A stretch of 64,000 nt of DNA from Euphorbia lathyris (GCF_963576675.1 NC_088911.1:30116501-30180500); one strand, 5' to 3'. Positions 22,272 through 33,509 are shown, counted from the stretch's first letter. A program made the numbers and translations. Notes: generated from the sequence alone by a model not told the origin.

Positions 22272-22446
22272 AGATTTACTTTGTTAAAAACAAAGTAACC
22301 ATAGCCTTTACCTTTAATACCTTAATTAATAGAATTATTAAAAAATAATTTTGCTTGGAATATACCACTTCGTCACAAAAATTTACAGTATTCGAAGCCC
22401 AAAAAACTTTTTTTTTCTTTTTACTTTTTTTTTTTTTTATAGCAGT

Positions 22447-22460
22447 CCAATTATATAATA
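22447..22460 (+). promoter_or_regulatory. Possible CCAAT/TATA element of the INSIG-like gene
   Basis: CCAAT is followed immediately by TATATAAT about 105 bp upstream of the coding ATG, between the end of the foldback element (22312) and the gene. This is sequence resemblance only. Confidence 0.3.
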
Positions 22461-22562
22461 CTAAAATCATCTCTCAGTTGCCACAAATTACCAACTCTAC
22501 CACAAAATACAGATTAGTAGAGATCAGTCACAAGATGGAAAATGTGAGGTTGAAAAGAAAAC

Positions 22563-23632
22563 ATGAATGGACTCCTCCCTTTCAGGACTTCTCTGTGCTT
22601 TCCTCAAAACCACCTGTCTCCAAAACGCTGCTTATTCAAACCCCATTGCAGTTTGCAAGATGAAAGAAGAGCCACTCTGTCAACTACTTGGCCATCTATT
22701 TCTCTTTCGCTCTTCGGTTCCGGATTCTTGTTGGGTCCTCTCGTGGATGGTCTTCATTCAAGAGTCAATCTTGTTGTCTATCAAAATGGATCCATCAACA
22801 TTGGTCCTCTTCACACAAACATCTGGGTAGTAACTTTTATAAGTGTCCGTATCCGTTTCAGTTTCAGTTTCCATGCAACATAGCTGATCACTACTATCTT
22901 CTATCAGGTTCCTCCTTTACTGGGATTGTTTTACTGCACTGTTGGATTACTGCAACTCTACTTGGACGAAAGGGACCCTTCGAAGATCCGACAAGGCAGC
23001 ATCGAGAAAGTAGCTGTTAGTTTGGTGTAAGTATATATATATATATATATATTGTTTCTCCTTAACTAGTAAAGAAAAGATCATTGGTTTTGATGTTTGA
23101 TGCAGAGCACTTGTGGCATTCATAGAATTGAGTGCTGAATTGTATAAAGCTGGAATAGCAGACAATGTTGAAGCCTATGTGTTGTTTGCTGTAGCAGAAC
23201 TCATATGGTTCTCCCTGGATAGGACATGGCTTGGCTTCACCTTAGCATCCATTATTGGCATAGTCTCTCCATTGGCTGAAATTCCTCTGATGAAGTAAGC
23301 TGACCTTTTTTCCGAGTAATATTGTCCGAAGCATTCATTGATTTGTTTCGAACCCGTTTCAGCTTGTTTCACCTCTGGTATTATCCAGGAGCAAACATTG
23401 AGATTCTTGATCAGGTGATCCTGATACTAAATAGAGGAAAAGAAAGCAGTCCTAGTAAAACTAATATCTTTCTCCAATATCTGAGAGTTCCATTTTGTTT
23501 GCATTGCAGGGATTAGTCACTTGGACGGTCACTTGCTACTTCGTTTACACGCCGTTCCTGATCAGCTTAGCACGCTGGTTAAGATCCGTTATAGCTGCTA
23601 CCGCTACCGCTGCTGCTGACAAGTCTGGCTAG
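22563..23632 (+). CDS. INSIG-like polytopic membrane protein, 248 aa
   Basis: Five exons: 22563-22826, 22908-23026, 23106-23294, 23363-23414 and 23510-23632. All borders are GT-AG and phases agree (747 nt). The protein has about five hydrophobic segments. Signature stretches are [61 protein letters not shown] and [15 protein letters not shown]. The WVPP...VGLL...LD pattern and topology resemble INSIG-family ER proteins, which in animals retain SCAP and HMG-CoA reductase. The function of plant relatives is not something I can state. The first 45 residues are Ser/Arg-rich with few acids, so a plastid transit peptide is possible. The start is the first ATG in the frame, and an earlier out-of-frame ATG exists at 22535. 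No break is seen. Confidence 0.75.
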
Positions 23633-24570
23633 GAATTATGTTATTGCAATTGGCATCCCTTCGTCGTTCAGAAAGAAGCAGAATTGAAGTGTGGCAATCC
23701 TCTTTCAACTCGATCTATATGATGTACTAAATCTGACTAAATCTTGAACAATGAAGTCGGATCGCCAATTTCAAATTACATCAAGTTCACTTCAACCCTT
23801 TACCTGTAAATTTAGTGCGGAAACAAAACAGTGATGCACCAAAAACAATTGCTATTTGTCCAACTTTATATATATGAAAAAGACGAGCATTACCTGCATC
23901 TCTTGGAAACCTAACTTCAACTTATAGTGAGATCCTAACAGTGTGCTATTGTTAACAGAAACAACAAAATTAGAAAAATTAAAGGACATCAGAATTATGG
24001 TGTCCCGCACTTCTATTGCTTCCTCAAGGTTCAAGGAGTATAACATCAATATGGCACTAAAGCCATAAGTTATCAATAGATGTGTCTGGATTAACAATAA
24101 TGGACCCTTTGCTTGCAGTCATAAAACGCTCTCCAAATTACTGAATGGGGAGAATCTTATTCAACACTAAACTCCTTTCTCTTCATGTTGTCACCACTCA
24201 GCAACAGCAATCCCTTGATTGCAATAAGGCTAGTCCTTACAAGACATTGGAGAAAGGAAACCAATTTTGTGTCACTGATGCAAAGTGGCCGGAATAATAC
24301 TTAATTCTAAACTGAATGAAGTGAACGCGACAAAGCAGGATAATTGGAAACAGAATATACAACTCAGTTCAAATAAAACAAAAACCTCAATGAAATTAAT
24401 GCTACATCACGAAAAGTAAGATACATAAACGTAAATATATGAAGAGATGCAAAAGTACACGTATAGACTCAACTTTCAGATATGCAAGCATCTTGTGCTA
24501 AGTTATACATCAAATAGTGGTTTATTAAGTCTGTACATTTTTAAGATGAGAGTGGAATGTAAAGCCTAAC
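23633..24570. other. Intergenic DNA between convergent genes
   Basis: It contains the 3' UTRs of the INSIG-like gene (+) and NFU1 (-). I see no other gene or transposon end. Confidence 0.6.
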
Positions 24571-27500
24571 CTAGACAATGAATACAACGTTTGTAATGTC
24601 TGGGAACTTCTCCTTAATTGCTGCTTTGATTCCTGATCCTATGGACTCGGGTCCTGAATACTTTACAAGGCATTCTCCACCCTCAATTGATAGTACTTCC
24701 ACGCTCCCACCATAGTTTTTAATTGCTGGCCTCAATACGTCGAGATGCCCATTCACGGCCTGCAGCCACACAGCATTTGGAGATATTAAGACCCAAAGAA
24801 AAAAGTTTCAAGTAATGCAGTCCGTTCATGGTAGTTGCAAAACATACCTCAACAGTTGTATCCCTCGCTTCTTCATCATAGACTTGACGTATGTCTTTAA
24901 CTGCATCTCCAAATTTTTCCTTCAGCACTCTTTCAATCCCCATTGTCATGGTGGTTGTTGAGCTTGGACAGCTTTCACATGCTCCTGTCCAATAATCCAA
25001 TTCACTAGTAAAATTTCCAAAAAAAGAAAAAAATCTCTGCTCACGCATTCATAAATATCTCTCCTTAACACACATAGAATGTGCAATAAGCTCTTTTTAA
25101 GATAAGACTACACTTACAGTTGCCATCTCCAGCATAAATATGTATCCACAGTAGTACTGTACTCTAGGGATTTCCTTCTGGTGAATTATTTATCACTATA
25201 GTAATGCTCATTTATCAAGCACGACATGAAGACGTAGAATTAAATTCAAGGGATTGTGGTCAAAATCCTGGATTGTTGGCAAAATAAATCCAGGATATTA
25301 GGATAAGCTCAAAAAAATGACCAGACATGGCTTTGTAGGTGTGCAGATATGGTGAAAAGAAGATTACACATACCTTCAGAAATTAAGAGTGGAATTCATC
25401 AGGTCATTAGTGCATATAAGTCATGAATACAGAGGAAAATCCAGCTTTCAATAATGACTACATGAGCTTCTAAAGACTTGTAGAGAATGCATAGAAGTTA
25501 TACATTTTTATTTTATTTTTTTGGCAGTGTTCCTGGAGGTTACCAGTAGTTTGAATTCTCTGTTATTAAATATCAGTGTCTAGACAATGCACAAAGAAAA
25601 TATTATTGTTATTTTTATTTAAGCTGCTATGACAACAGATTTATTAATCCAAATAGTTATGTCCATATGACTGCAACCGCAAATCTTCCAAAGAACACGT
25701 AAACAGGTTTTTTTGTTTGAAATAAACTATATACATACAGCTTGAACATCCCAAAATTGTTGCACATAGACATGACCATAACTAATATATATCAACTTGC
25801 ATTCATTGATGGTTTACTGATGTAGATTGAAATCGACTGAAGGTTTTAATCGTAAACCAACAAAGAATACAAACTGCTCTAGCTAAACTAGAAGGTTGAG
25901 TAAATCCAATGATTGATAATCCAAGCTCCAATGGAGGCTTTTAGTTTTTAATTCATTCAAAGTTAAGGAACATTACAAAGAGGGTTTAAATACTCTCCAA
26001 AATAACAAGGATAAAGACCAAAAACCCATGAATAGGGTTTTGGACAAAGTATGTGCCTAAGGGTAGGATGGGGAAGGAAAGAGTCTATGGTAGTTTAGTA
26101 AATAAGGGTTGGTGGCAAAACAGTAAATAAACACCAACAGTAATGGTCCCCTCTTGGTAAGAACTTGGAGGAGAAGTATTCTCTAAGCAGCCCACGCCCC
26201 GCGTGGGTCTTGGTACGCTCCGCGTAACGCGGCTCCTGATCCGGGAGAGTCTTCGCGGAGGACTTTACGCGTGGCGTTCCTGGAGTCACGCCCCGCGTAT
26301 TGGAGCTTCTGCTTCTGGTGACCATGGGGGGTGAACTTCACGCGGAGCGTCTTCGGGACTACGCCCCGCGTGCTTGCCCTCCTGGGTTGGTTTCTCCTCC
26401 GACGCCGAATCCACGCCCCGCGCTCCTAGACGGACGCCCTGCGTCCTGAGCTTCTGGGCAAATCTTCGAGAACTAGTTCCTTCACGCCCCGCGCCTTGGC
26501 GAGTCCGCCCCGCGTGCTGGGCTGGTTTTCCCGGTTCTCACTATTCTCGTCTCTTGGCTCTGGGCTCGGGCTTAGTGAAAGGATGCCCTCATCATTCTCC
26601 CCTTCTTTGAAAGAGTCGGACTTCGCCCCCGATGCCTTGGTTGGCAACGTTCCCTCTGGCTTCCACAAGCTAAGATCTTGCACGTTAAAAGAAGAAGACA
26701 TTTTCCCAAGCCAATTGGGAAGGGTTAGTTGATACGCGTTGGCACTAATCTTCTTCGTGATCCGGTAGGGGCCATACTTCCTCGGCCTCAGCTTACTACT
26801 CGGGGCATGCATAAGACGTTCTTTGCCCAAGTATACCATCACCTCATCCCCCACCTCAAACTGTACATCCCGTCGGCGCTCATCCACCTTGGTTTTGACC
26901 CGACTATTCTTCTCCTCAATGCGATGTAGTACTTCTTGGTGCATTTTATGATAGTCGTTGGCCAAGTTATGTGCGGCTACGCTCTTCTTCTCCCCCTTGG
27001 GGACTTCGCTCAAATCAAGTGAGTGGTTGGGTGCCTTGGTGTATACTATCTCGAAAGGGGACTTCCCGGTAGTAGAACTCATGGCGGAGTTGTAGGCAAA
27101 CTCGGCTTGGGCGAGCACATAATCCCACATCTTGGATTTGTCTCGACACTTGCTTCTCAAATAAGTTCCCCAAAGTCCGGTTTACCGCTTCGGTTTGTCC
27201 ATCCGTTTGGGGGTGGGCCGTGGTGCTAAACTTCAATGTGGTTCCAAGAATGGCCCAAAGAGTCCGCCAAAAGTGGCTTACAAACTTCGTATCCCTATCC
27301 GACACTATGCTCTTCGGAACCCCATGTAGCCTCACTACCTCACGGAAAAACAACTTGGCGATGGCGGTGGCGTCATTAGTCTTCCTACACGGGATGAAGT
27401 GGGCCATCTTCGAGAATCTATCCACCACCACAAAGATGGAGTCCATACCCCGTTGAGTTCTCGGCAACCCTAACACAAAGTCCATGGAGAGATCTTCCCA

Positions 27501-30500
27501 AATGGTCTCCGGTATTGGAAGATGAATGCGTAATCCGGCATTAGTAGCATGCCCCTTGGAAGATTGGCACTCCTCACATTGCTCCACGATGTACGCCACA
27601 TCCCTCCTTACTTTAGGCCAATAGTAACGGGAGTTAACCGCTTCAAAGGTTTTGTCTCTTCCAAAGTGTCCCCCCAGCACCCCTCCGTGTAACTCTCGGA
27701 TCACTCTTTCCCGTATGGATGTGTTTGGAAGACACAATTGGCTACCCCTCATGAGGAACCCATTCACTAATTGATACCCATACCTCTCCTACATTTCTCC
27801 AATTCAAGCCCAAAGTCCGGGTCCTCCTCATATTCTTCCTTGATGTGCTCAAAATCCACTAACTCCAAAGCCACTGTTTTCAAGAGGGCTATCCTACGGC
27901 TCAAGGCATCCGCCACTTTGTTTTGTTGACCCGCTTTGTGAAGAAGTTGATAAGGAAACTTATCCACGAAAGCGGACCATCTAGCATGCATGGAGCTCCG
28001 GAGTTGTTTTTGACTTCCCAGGTACTTGAGGGCTTGGTGGTCGGTGTACAACATAAACTCCTTCCCGATGAGATAGTGTTCCCACGTCTTGAGAGCCCGC
28101 ACTACCGCATAAAACTCCTTGTCATAGGTGGCCCATTTTTGTCTTGACTCACACAATTTCTCACTGAAATAAGCTATGGGCCTCTTCTCTTGCATTAACA
28201 CACCCCCAACTCCTACTCCACTTGCATCACATTCAACCTCGAAAAGCTTATCAAAATCTGGAAATGCTAAAACCGGAGCGGTACTTAGCTTTTCCTTTAT
28301 CAAGGCGAAGCTGCTCTCTTGCTCATCTCCCCACTTGAACCCTCTACCCTTCTTCAAACACTCGGTCATGGGGGCCACAATAGCGCTGAAATTCCGGATG
28401 AACCGTCTGTAGAAAGTAGCCAACCCGTGAAAGCTCCTAATGTCCCTGACGGTCTTCGGAGTCGGCCACTCCCGAATTGCTCTAACTTTCTCTTCATCAA
28501 CCCGGATACACTCCCACTGACCACATACCCGAGGAACACCAAGCTTTCCATCACAAAGTCACACTTCTTAGTGTTGGCAAAGAGTTGGTTCTCCCGAAGC
28601 AAGACTAGTACGGTCCTCAAATGCTCCACATGTTCTTCCAACGTCTTACTATGGATGAGGATGTCGTCAAAGTAGACCATCACAAACTTACCAATCACCG
28701 GACGCAATACTTGGTTCATCAACCTCATGAACGTACATGGTGCATTGGTCATCCCAAATGGCATCACTAGCCACTCATACAACCCATCCCGCGTCTTAAA
28801 CGCCGTTTTCCATTCATCTCCCGCCTTGATCCGGATTTGGTGGTACCCACTCCTCAAATCAATCTTGGAAAAGACCTTGGATCCGCTCAATTGATCAAGC
28901 ATGTCATCAATTCGGGGAATTGAAAACTTGTACCGAATAGTGATCTTGTTGATGGCCCGGCTGTCCACACATCCTCCACGACCCATCTTTCTTGGGTGTC
29001 AACAAAGCCGGGACCGCACATGGACTCATGCTCTCCCTAACATAGCCCATTCTGATCAACTCTTCCACCTTCTCCTTCATTACTTCACTCTCTTTGGGAC
29101 TCATCCAATAATGAGGAAGACTAGGCAAGCTAGCTCCCGGCACAAGATCTATATGGTGTTGGATGTCCAGTAGGGGTGGTAGCACATATGGTAACTCTTC
29201 CGGAAACACGTCACGGAACTTATTAAGCAATTTTCCGACTTCTTCCGGAACTTCTTCCCCCTCGCTACCTACCCTCTCCGACGGTGTACTAGATTTCACC
29301 ATCACTACATAGACCGTTTGACTTTCCTCACACTCGTTAATGAACGCCTTGTGAGTTGGGCAAACGATCAACGTAGATTTCTCCTTGCTTTTGGATTCCC
29401 CCACAAGAGGTGTAAGCACATAACGAATCCCGTCCTTCACAAACCGATAGGTGTTCTTCCTTCCGGCATGGGTAGCATCCCTATCAAATTGCCACGGACG
29501 TCCCTACAGTAGGTGGCAAGCATCCATCTCTGCAATGTCACAATAGACTTCATCCCGGTACTCTCCTATCTCAAGAGGTACCCTACACCTTTGAGTGACT
29601 TTCAGCTCCCCGACATTCTTGATCCAACCCATACTATACAGACTCGGATGTGATTCGATAACCAACCCAAACCTCTTAGCCGCTGTGTCGCTAATGATGT
29701 TCTCTTGGCTACCACTGCCAGTAATCACATTGCACTTTATCCCTTGAACTAAACATCGAGTTCAGAACAATTGATGTCTTTGGTCCATCTCCACTCTACT
29801 CGAGATCAAGAGTCTCCTCACCACATGTATAGCCTGCCCCCCTTCATACTCTCCCTCGTACTCATCATCCACGGGATCACAACAAACATCCCCTTCATCA
29901 TCATATTCATCATCATTGTCGTATCGCTCAACCATGTTGGCACTCCTCCTCTTGGGACACTCATTTGAGCGGTGACCCGACTCATTACATCGGAAGCATT
30001 TGAATGGAGCCGGTCTCGCATAGGGGTTGTTGCCCCTAGGGGGTTGTGTCGCCTTAAAAGGCCTCACATCTCCACTAGGTGCCTTTTCCGCACTTGGCGC
30101 CTTGGAATCGCTTGAACTTGCAATTCCTTTACCCTTATCAATTCCCTTGGGAGCTCCTCTCCCTCCATAAGTGCTCTCAGCCCCGGCTCTCCTATAGCCT
30201 TCACGTCCCCTCAAACTCAACTGTGCCTCGGCCTTTAATGCTAAATTACGGGCGTCTTGCACCCGAATCACCATCTGTGTTCCAATCCGGTCTTGGATGT
30301 TGTACCTCAATCCTTCAAGATACCTAGAAGTCTTTTGGCTTTCGGTTTCCGACAAGTTAGCCATTGCCGAAAGCCGCAAGAACTCCGAGGTGTATTCGTG
30401 CACACTCCTTGCACCTTGCGAACAATTCCGGTAAGAACTGTAAATGTATTGCTCGTAGTCGGGTGGCAGAAATTTTTCCCGCAACATCGATTTCATCCTA

Positions 30501-33259
30501 AGCCCAGATCTAATCGGCTCCCTTCCTCCTCTTCTTCTCCCTTCCTTCATATTATCCCACCAAACCGAAGCTCCTCCTTTCAATCGGTAAGCTACCAAAC
30601 GGACTTTCCGATCCTCCGATATTCCCGCATAATCAAAGAATCGCTCCACCTCTAACAACCAATCAAGAAAACCCTCTATGTCGAGTTCTCCCCCGAAGTC
30701 TACTTTCAGTTTGAAGGCGTCGTCCCTCTCAAAATTGCCTCCAAACCCCATTCTCACATTCGGCTCGCCTCTATATCCGCCTCTTTCATTACCCCGACCC
30801 CCATACGGGTCATTCAACCCAACATTCTCCCTCTCATAACCACCTACAACATCATTATGCACAATATCCATATTCCCGGCACGCACATGCGCGGGACCAA
30901 CAACATCATTCACATGCACATCATGTCTAGGCCTATCATGCATAGCATTATCATCCATCCTAATCCCCATATTCCTAGCAACTAGGCATGTCGTAATCAT
31001 CAAACAAGTCCCCATCACTATCACTATCCGCATTTCTAATGATTACGGGATTAGTCCGTCTTACCTCTTGAACCTGAGGGTCCATGGCTTGGGATGCATA
31101 AGTTCTCCTTGGTGGTGGTGTCGGTTGTCGGTCAAGTAGAGGACGGGCTTGTTCTTCTTGCCGCCGATGAGGCTCTCCGATTAAGAGAGCTTGAGTATTG
31201 CGGGTTGTTATTGTGAGTTCTTCAAGGATGAGACGAAGATCTCGGGTACTCGTGTCGTGCTTCTCCTCTATCGCTCTTAGAGACTCCGTGATATGCTTCA
31301 CGTCGCCTTCTAGTGCCTCAACTCATTGCTCCATGGATCCGGTGGCTTCGTTTGTGATACGTGGTTGAACCATTTCCGAGAAGAAGTCTCCGGAAGGAAA
31401 ACGACTCGGCTCTGATACCAACTGATGTAGATTGAAATCAACTAAAGGTTTTAATCGTAAACCAACAAAGAATACAAACTTCTCTAGCTAAACTAGAAGG
31501 TTGAGTAAACCCAATGATTGATAATCCAAGCTCCAATGGAGGCTTTTAGTTTTTAATTCATTCAAAGTTAAGGAACATTACAAAGAGGAGGGTTTAAATA
31601 CTCTCCAAAATAACAAGGATAAAGACCAAAAACCCATGAATAGGGTTTTGGGCAAAGTATGTGCCTAAGGGTAGGATGGGGAAGGAAAGAGTCCATGGTA
31701 GTTTAGTAAATAAGGGTTGGTGGCAAAACAGTAAATAAACACCAACAGTAATGGTCCCCTCTTGGTAAGAACTTGGAGGAGAAGTATTCTCTCAGCAGCC
31801 CACGCCCCGCGTGGGTCTTGGTACGCTCCGCGTAACGCGGCTCCTGATCCGGGAGAGTCTTCGCGAAGGACTTTACGCGTGGCGTTCCTGGAGTCACGCC
31901 CCGCGTATTTGAGCTTCTGCTTCTGGTGACCATGGGTGGTGAACTTCACGCGGAGCGTCTTCGGGACTACGCCCCGCGTGCTTGCCCTCCTGGGTTGGTT
32001 TCTCCTCCGACGCCAAATCCACGCCCCGCACTCCTAGACGGACGCCCCGCGTTCCTGAGCTTCTGGGCAAATCTTCGAGAACTAGTTCCTTCACGCCCCG
32101 CGCCTTGGCGAGTCCGCCCCGCGTGCTGGGCTGGTTTTCCCGGTTCTCAAGTCTCTTGGCTCCGGGCTCGGGCTTAGTGAAATGATGCCCTCATCATTTA
32201 CTCTAGGGAAATAGAAGGGACCCCTTTCTGATTGTAATTGCTGAATCAGAGACTTCCTCAAAGATCCATGAAAAGGATTAAGAGAAAAAAGGATCAAAAC
32301 AAACACAGGCTTATAAACTATGGGAATGCCGTATCTATGTGACTTCACGTTTAAATTAGGTTCAGTCCTTGCTTGCTATGAAATTGAAAAATTAAGGCAA
32401 TATGGAACAACATTTTGTTGTAGACAATTGAAATCAGTCTCAAAGACAAGTTCTAGCTAATACACTAGTATCAAAGGTATGTTTCCACTACAATTTCCAG
32501 AGGACGTTGCCTTCTTCAGGAAAAACTATGATATGAAAATGAAAATAGTACTCTGAATTGAAAAAAAAAAACTTCTCCATCGGACAATATCAGTAAAAAA
32601 AAGCCTAACTGGCCACAAAAACATCATAATTAGGAGAATGGGTGTGCAATTTGAAGTAGCTAAAAATCTCATTACTCTCCGTTGATTTTGAATAGAGAAT
32701 CCCAAAATAACATCAATTTAGACTCTTGTATCTTCAAACGTCCAAAATCACCGCCAATCCCGATAATTTTAAAATTTTCACTTGTCATACAGCAAAAGAG
32801 GCTGCCAAAAATGGGATACTGAACCACAATCTCAATGAGGTAGACAGCCGATCATCGATTTCAAACTTCACTAGAATATACTGAAAAGAAAAATCGATAG
32901 AAACGGGAGGAGAGAATCACAATACCTTGAAGTTTAAGAGATATAACACCATCTTCAACGGACACAACGTCGACGTTTCCACCATCAGCAATCAAATAAG
33001 GTCGAACATCCTCGAGAACTAGGTCTACGTTTTGAGCAGTGAGCTCAAACTTCTGAGCGGAGTAAAGTCCGGGAGATTGAGAACCAGGTGCTGCAGTTGG
33101 GCTCGTGGCTCTTATGACTATTTTGGGCAAAGTCCTTCTTCCATATACTTGTCTGAATTGCTGTGGGGTTAATGGTTGTAGACGCCAATTTGTACTGCCC
33201 AGGATTTTTGGAGAAGACGGTGGGATCTTGGACAAAGCGGTGGACGCTAGGGACGCCAT
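24571..33259 (-). CDS. NFU1: NifU-like iron-sulfur scaffold, plastid (NFU1 type), 219 aa
   Basis: NFU proteins assemble Fe-S clusters on a CxxC motif and pass them to plastid targets. Exons on the minus strand are 33259-32926, 24984-24848 and 24759-24571. Borders are GT-AG and phases agree (660 nt). Residues 1-50 form a Ser/Arg-rich transit peptide ending near VIRA. The first NFU domain (about residues 71-150) has [20 protein letters not shown] and the cluster-binding CESC (Cys114, Cys117). The second, degenerate domain (about 157-219) has [14 protein letters not shown] and [14 protein letters not shown] and lacks the cysteines. This two-domain layout and sequence match NFU1/NFU2/NFU3-type plastid proteins, closest to NFU1 in my judgement. 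Intron 1 (24985-32925) is about 7.9 kb because it contains a full Gypsy retrotransposon. Coding sequence is intact. Confidence 0.93.
25818..26594 (-). repeat. 3' LTR of the Gypsy element
   Basis: 777 bp. It contains many CGCCCCGCG-like GC-rich units between about 26190 and 26515. The pol reading frame runs about 170 bp into it, to 26426. Confidence 0.93.
26426..27767 (-). pseudogene. Gypsy integrase with C-terminal tail running into the LTR
   Basis: The first frame (27767-27015) holds the HHCC zinc region ([14 protein letters not shown]...CEECQ) and the core: MDFVLGLP with the first Asp, VSDRDTKF with the second, [12 protein letters not shown] with the Glu. A frameshift near 27160 moves to the second frame (27160-26426) with [18 protein letters not shown] and a [23 protein letters not shown] C-terminal domain. 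The tail is acidic then basic and crosses the LTR boundary at 26594, ending at 26426. The equivalent LTR frame in the other copy (32094-31894) stays open longer; a one-base difference separates them. Confidence 0.85.
27767..28423 (-). pseudogene. Gypsy RNase H
   Basis: It starts with the RT thumb motif [14 protein letters not shown]. RNase H follows, with [35 protein letters not shown] and [11 protein letters not shown] motifs and [10 protein letters not shown] at the end. It terminates where the frame changes to that of the integrase, at about 27767. Confidence 0.88.
28366..29728 (-). pseudogene. Gypsy protease and reverse transcriptase
   Basis: The protease segment (29728-29504) carries [12 protein letters not shown], but the usual catalytic Asp just before the first Gly is replaced (ITGSGSQ). 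An in-frame TAG at 29504-29506 sits inside the conserved HLL...GRPWQFD motif. RT follows: [19 protein letters not shown], then a frameshift near 28980 that appears to be a two-base loss. After it come [18 protein letters not shown] and the catalytic VYFDDILI. Another frameshift lies near 28510-28530. Confidence 0.88.
29762..31301 (-). pseudogene. Gypsy gag region
   Basis: Two overlapping frames, 31301-30975 and 31033-29762, show a frameshift near 31000. The second has the retrotransposon gag domain ([20 protein letters not shown] and [17 protein letters not shown] motifs) and a CCHC knuckle, [14 protein letters not shown]. An in-frame TGA at 29762-29764, plausibly from CGA by C-to-T change, separates it from the protease in the same frame. 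Confidence 0.85.
31408..31420 (-). other. Primer-binding site complementary to tRNA-iMet
   Basis: Minus strand TGGTATCAGAGCC, two bases inside the 5' LTR. It is the standard plant initiator-Met primer site. Confidence 0.9.
31423..32196 (-). repeat. 5' LTR of the Gypsy element
   Basis: 774 bp, about 98% identical to the 3' LTR. It carries the same GC-rich units at about 31800-32125. Relative to the left copy it has a 3-bp insertion (GAG) near 31590 and lacks about 7 bp near 32145. Confidence 0.93.
32202..32925. other. NFU1 intron 1, part upstream of the Gypsy insertion
   Basis: AT-rich intron sequence with no ORF or repeat end that I can support. The rest of the intron (24985-25812) is similar. 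Confidence 0.6.
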
Positions 33260-33411
33260 GATTATGTTGGAGGTGAAGATGATGAAAATTTTATGGAAGT
33301 ACTTTGGGTGGAATTGATAATTTTGGAAGGTTATAGGGATCTAAACATATAAAATCAAAATGGTTGGCGTCTGGCGAGCGTCGAGTCGACTCACTTGATT
33401 TTTAATTTTAA

Positions 33412-33509
33412 CTAGCTTTAGTCACAAGTATATTGATTTTTAATAAATATATACACGCATTTATTCTATTAAAAAATTAATTTTGACTAACTAGCTTTAG
33501 TCACAAGTA
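33412..33509. repeat. Tandem duplication into which the pogo-like element inserted
   Basis: A 79-bp unit begins CTAGCTTTAGTCACAAGTA at 33412 and restarts at 33491. The second unit is cut after CAAGTA (33509) by the element at 33510 and resumes at 37239 with TATATTGATTTTTAATAAAT. Confidence 0.85.

Larger units (their letters stand above)
16910..22312. mobile_element. Foldback/MITE element split by the Copia retrotransposon
   Basis: The left arm at 16910-16943 starts GGTGCAAGCTATGGTTACTT. The right arm at 22277-22312, in reverse complement, starts GGTAAAGGCTATGGTTACTT. Both continue through TTGTTTTTAACAAA. Between them are only about 140 bp of element DNA, including a CACCATT...AATGGTG hairpin near 17001-17030, plus the Copia insertion. 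TTTAATA is found on both outer flanks but a full target duplication is not clean. Without the Copia element it would be roughly 175 bp. Confidence 0.65.
25818..32196 (-). mobile_element. Ty3/Gypsy LTR retrotransposon in NFU1 intron 1 (6.4 kb)
   Basis: Target duplication TTTAC lies at 25813-25817 and 32197-32201. LTRs are 25818-26594 and 31423-32196, both TG...CA. The primer-binding site (31408-31420; minus strand TGGTATCAGAGCC) matches the initiator Met tRNA 3' end, as in most plant LTR elements. The purine tract GAAGGGGAGAA lies next to the 3' LTR. Order gag-PR-RT-RNaseH-INT is the Gypsy order. By eye the two LTRs differ at about 17 substitutions plus three indels over about 770 bp, near 2%, which suggests a recent insertion. 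It has the same orientation as NFU1. The RT and protease resemble chromoviruses of the CRM/Galadriel kind, and I see no clear chromodomain. Several stops and frameshifts break the pol ORF. Confidence 0.95.

Noticed and set aside
26095..26325. Arg/Gly/Pro-rich ORFs in the Gypsy LTRs as independent genes
   Set aside because: They occur in both LTRs at the same place and reflect the GC-rich LTR repeats; at most they extend pol.
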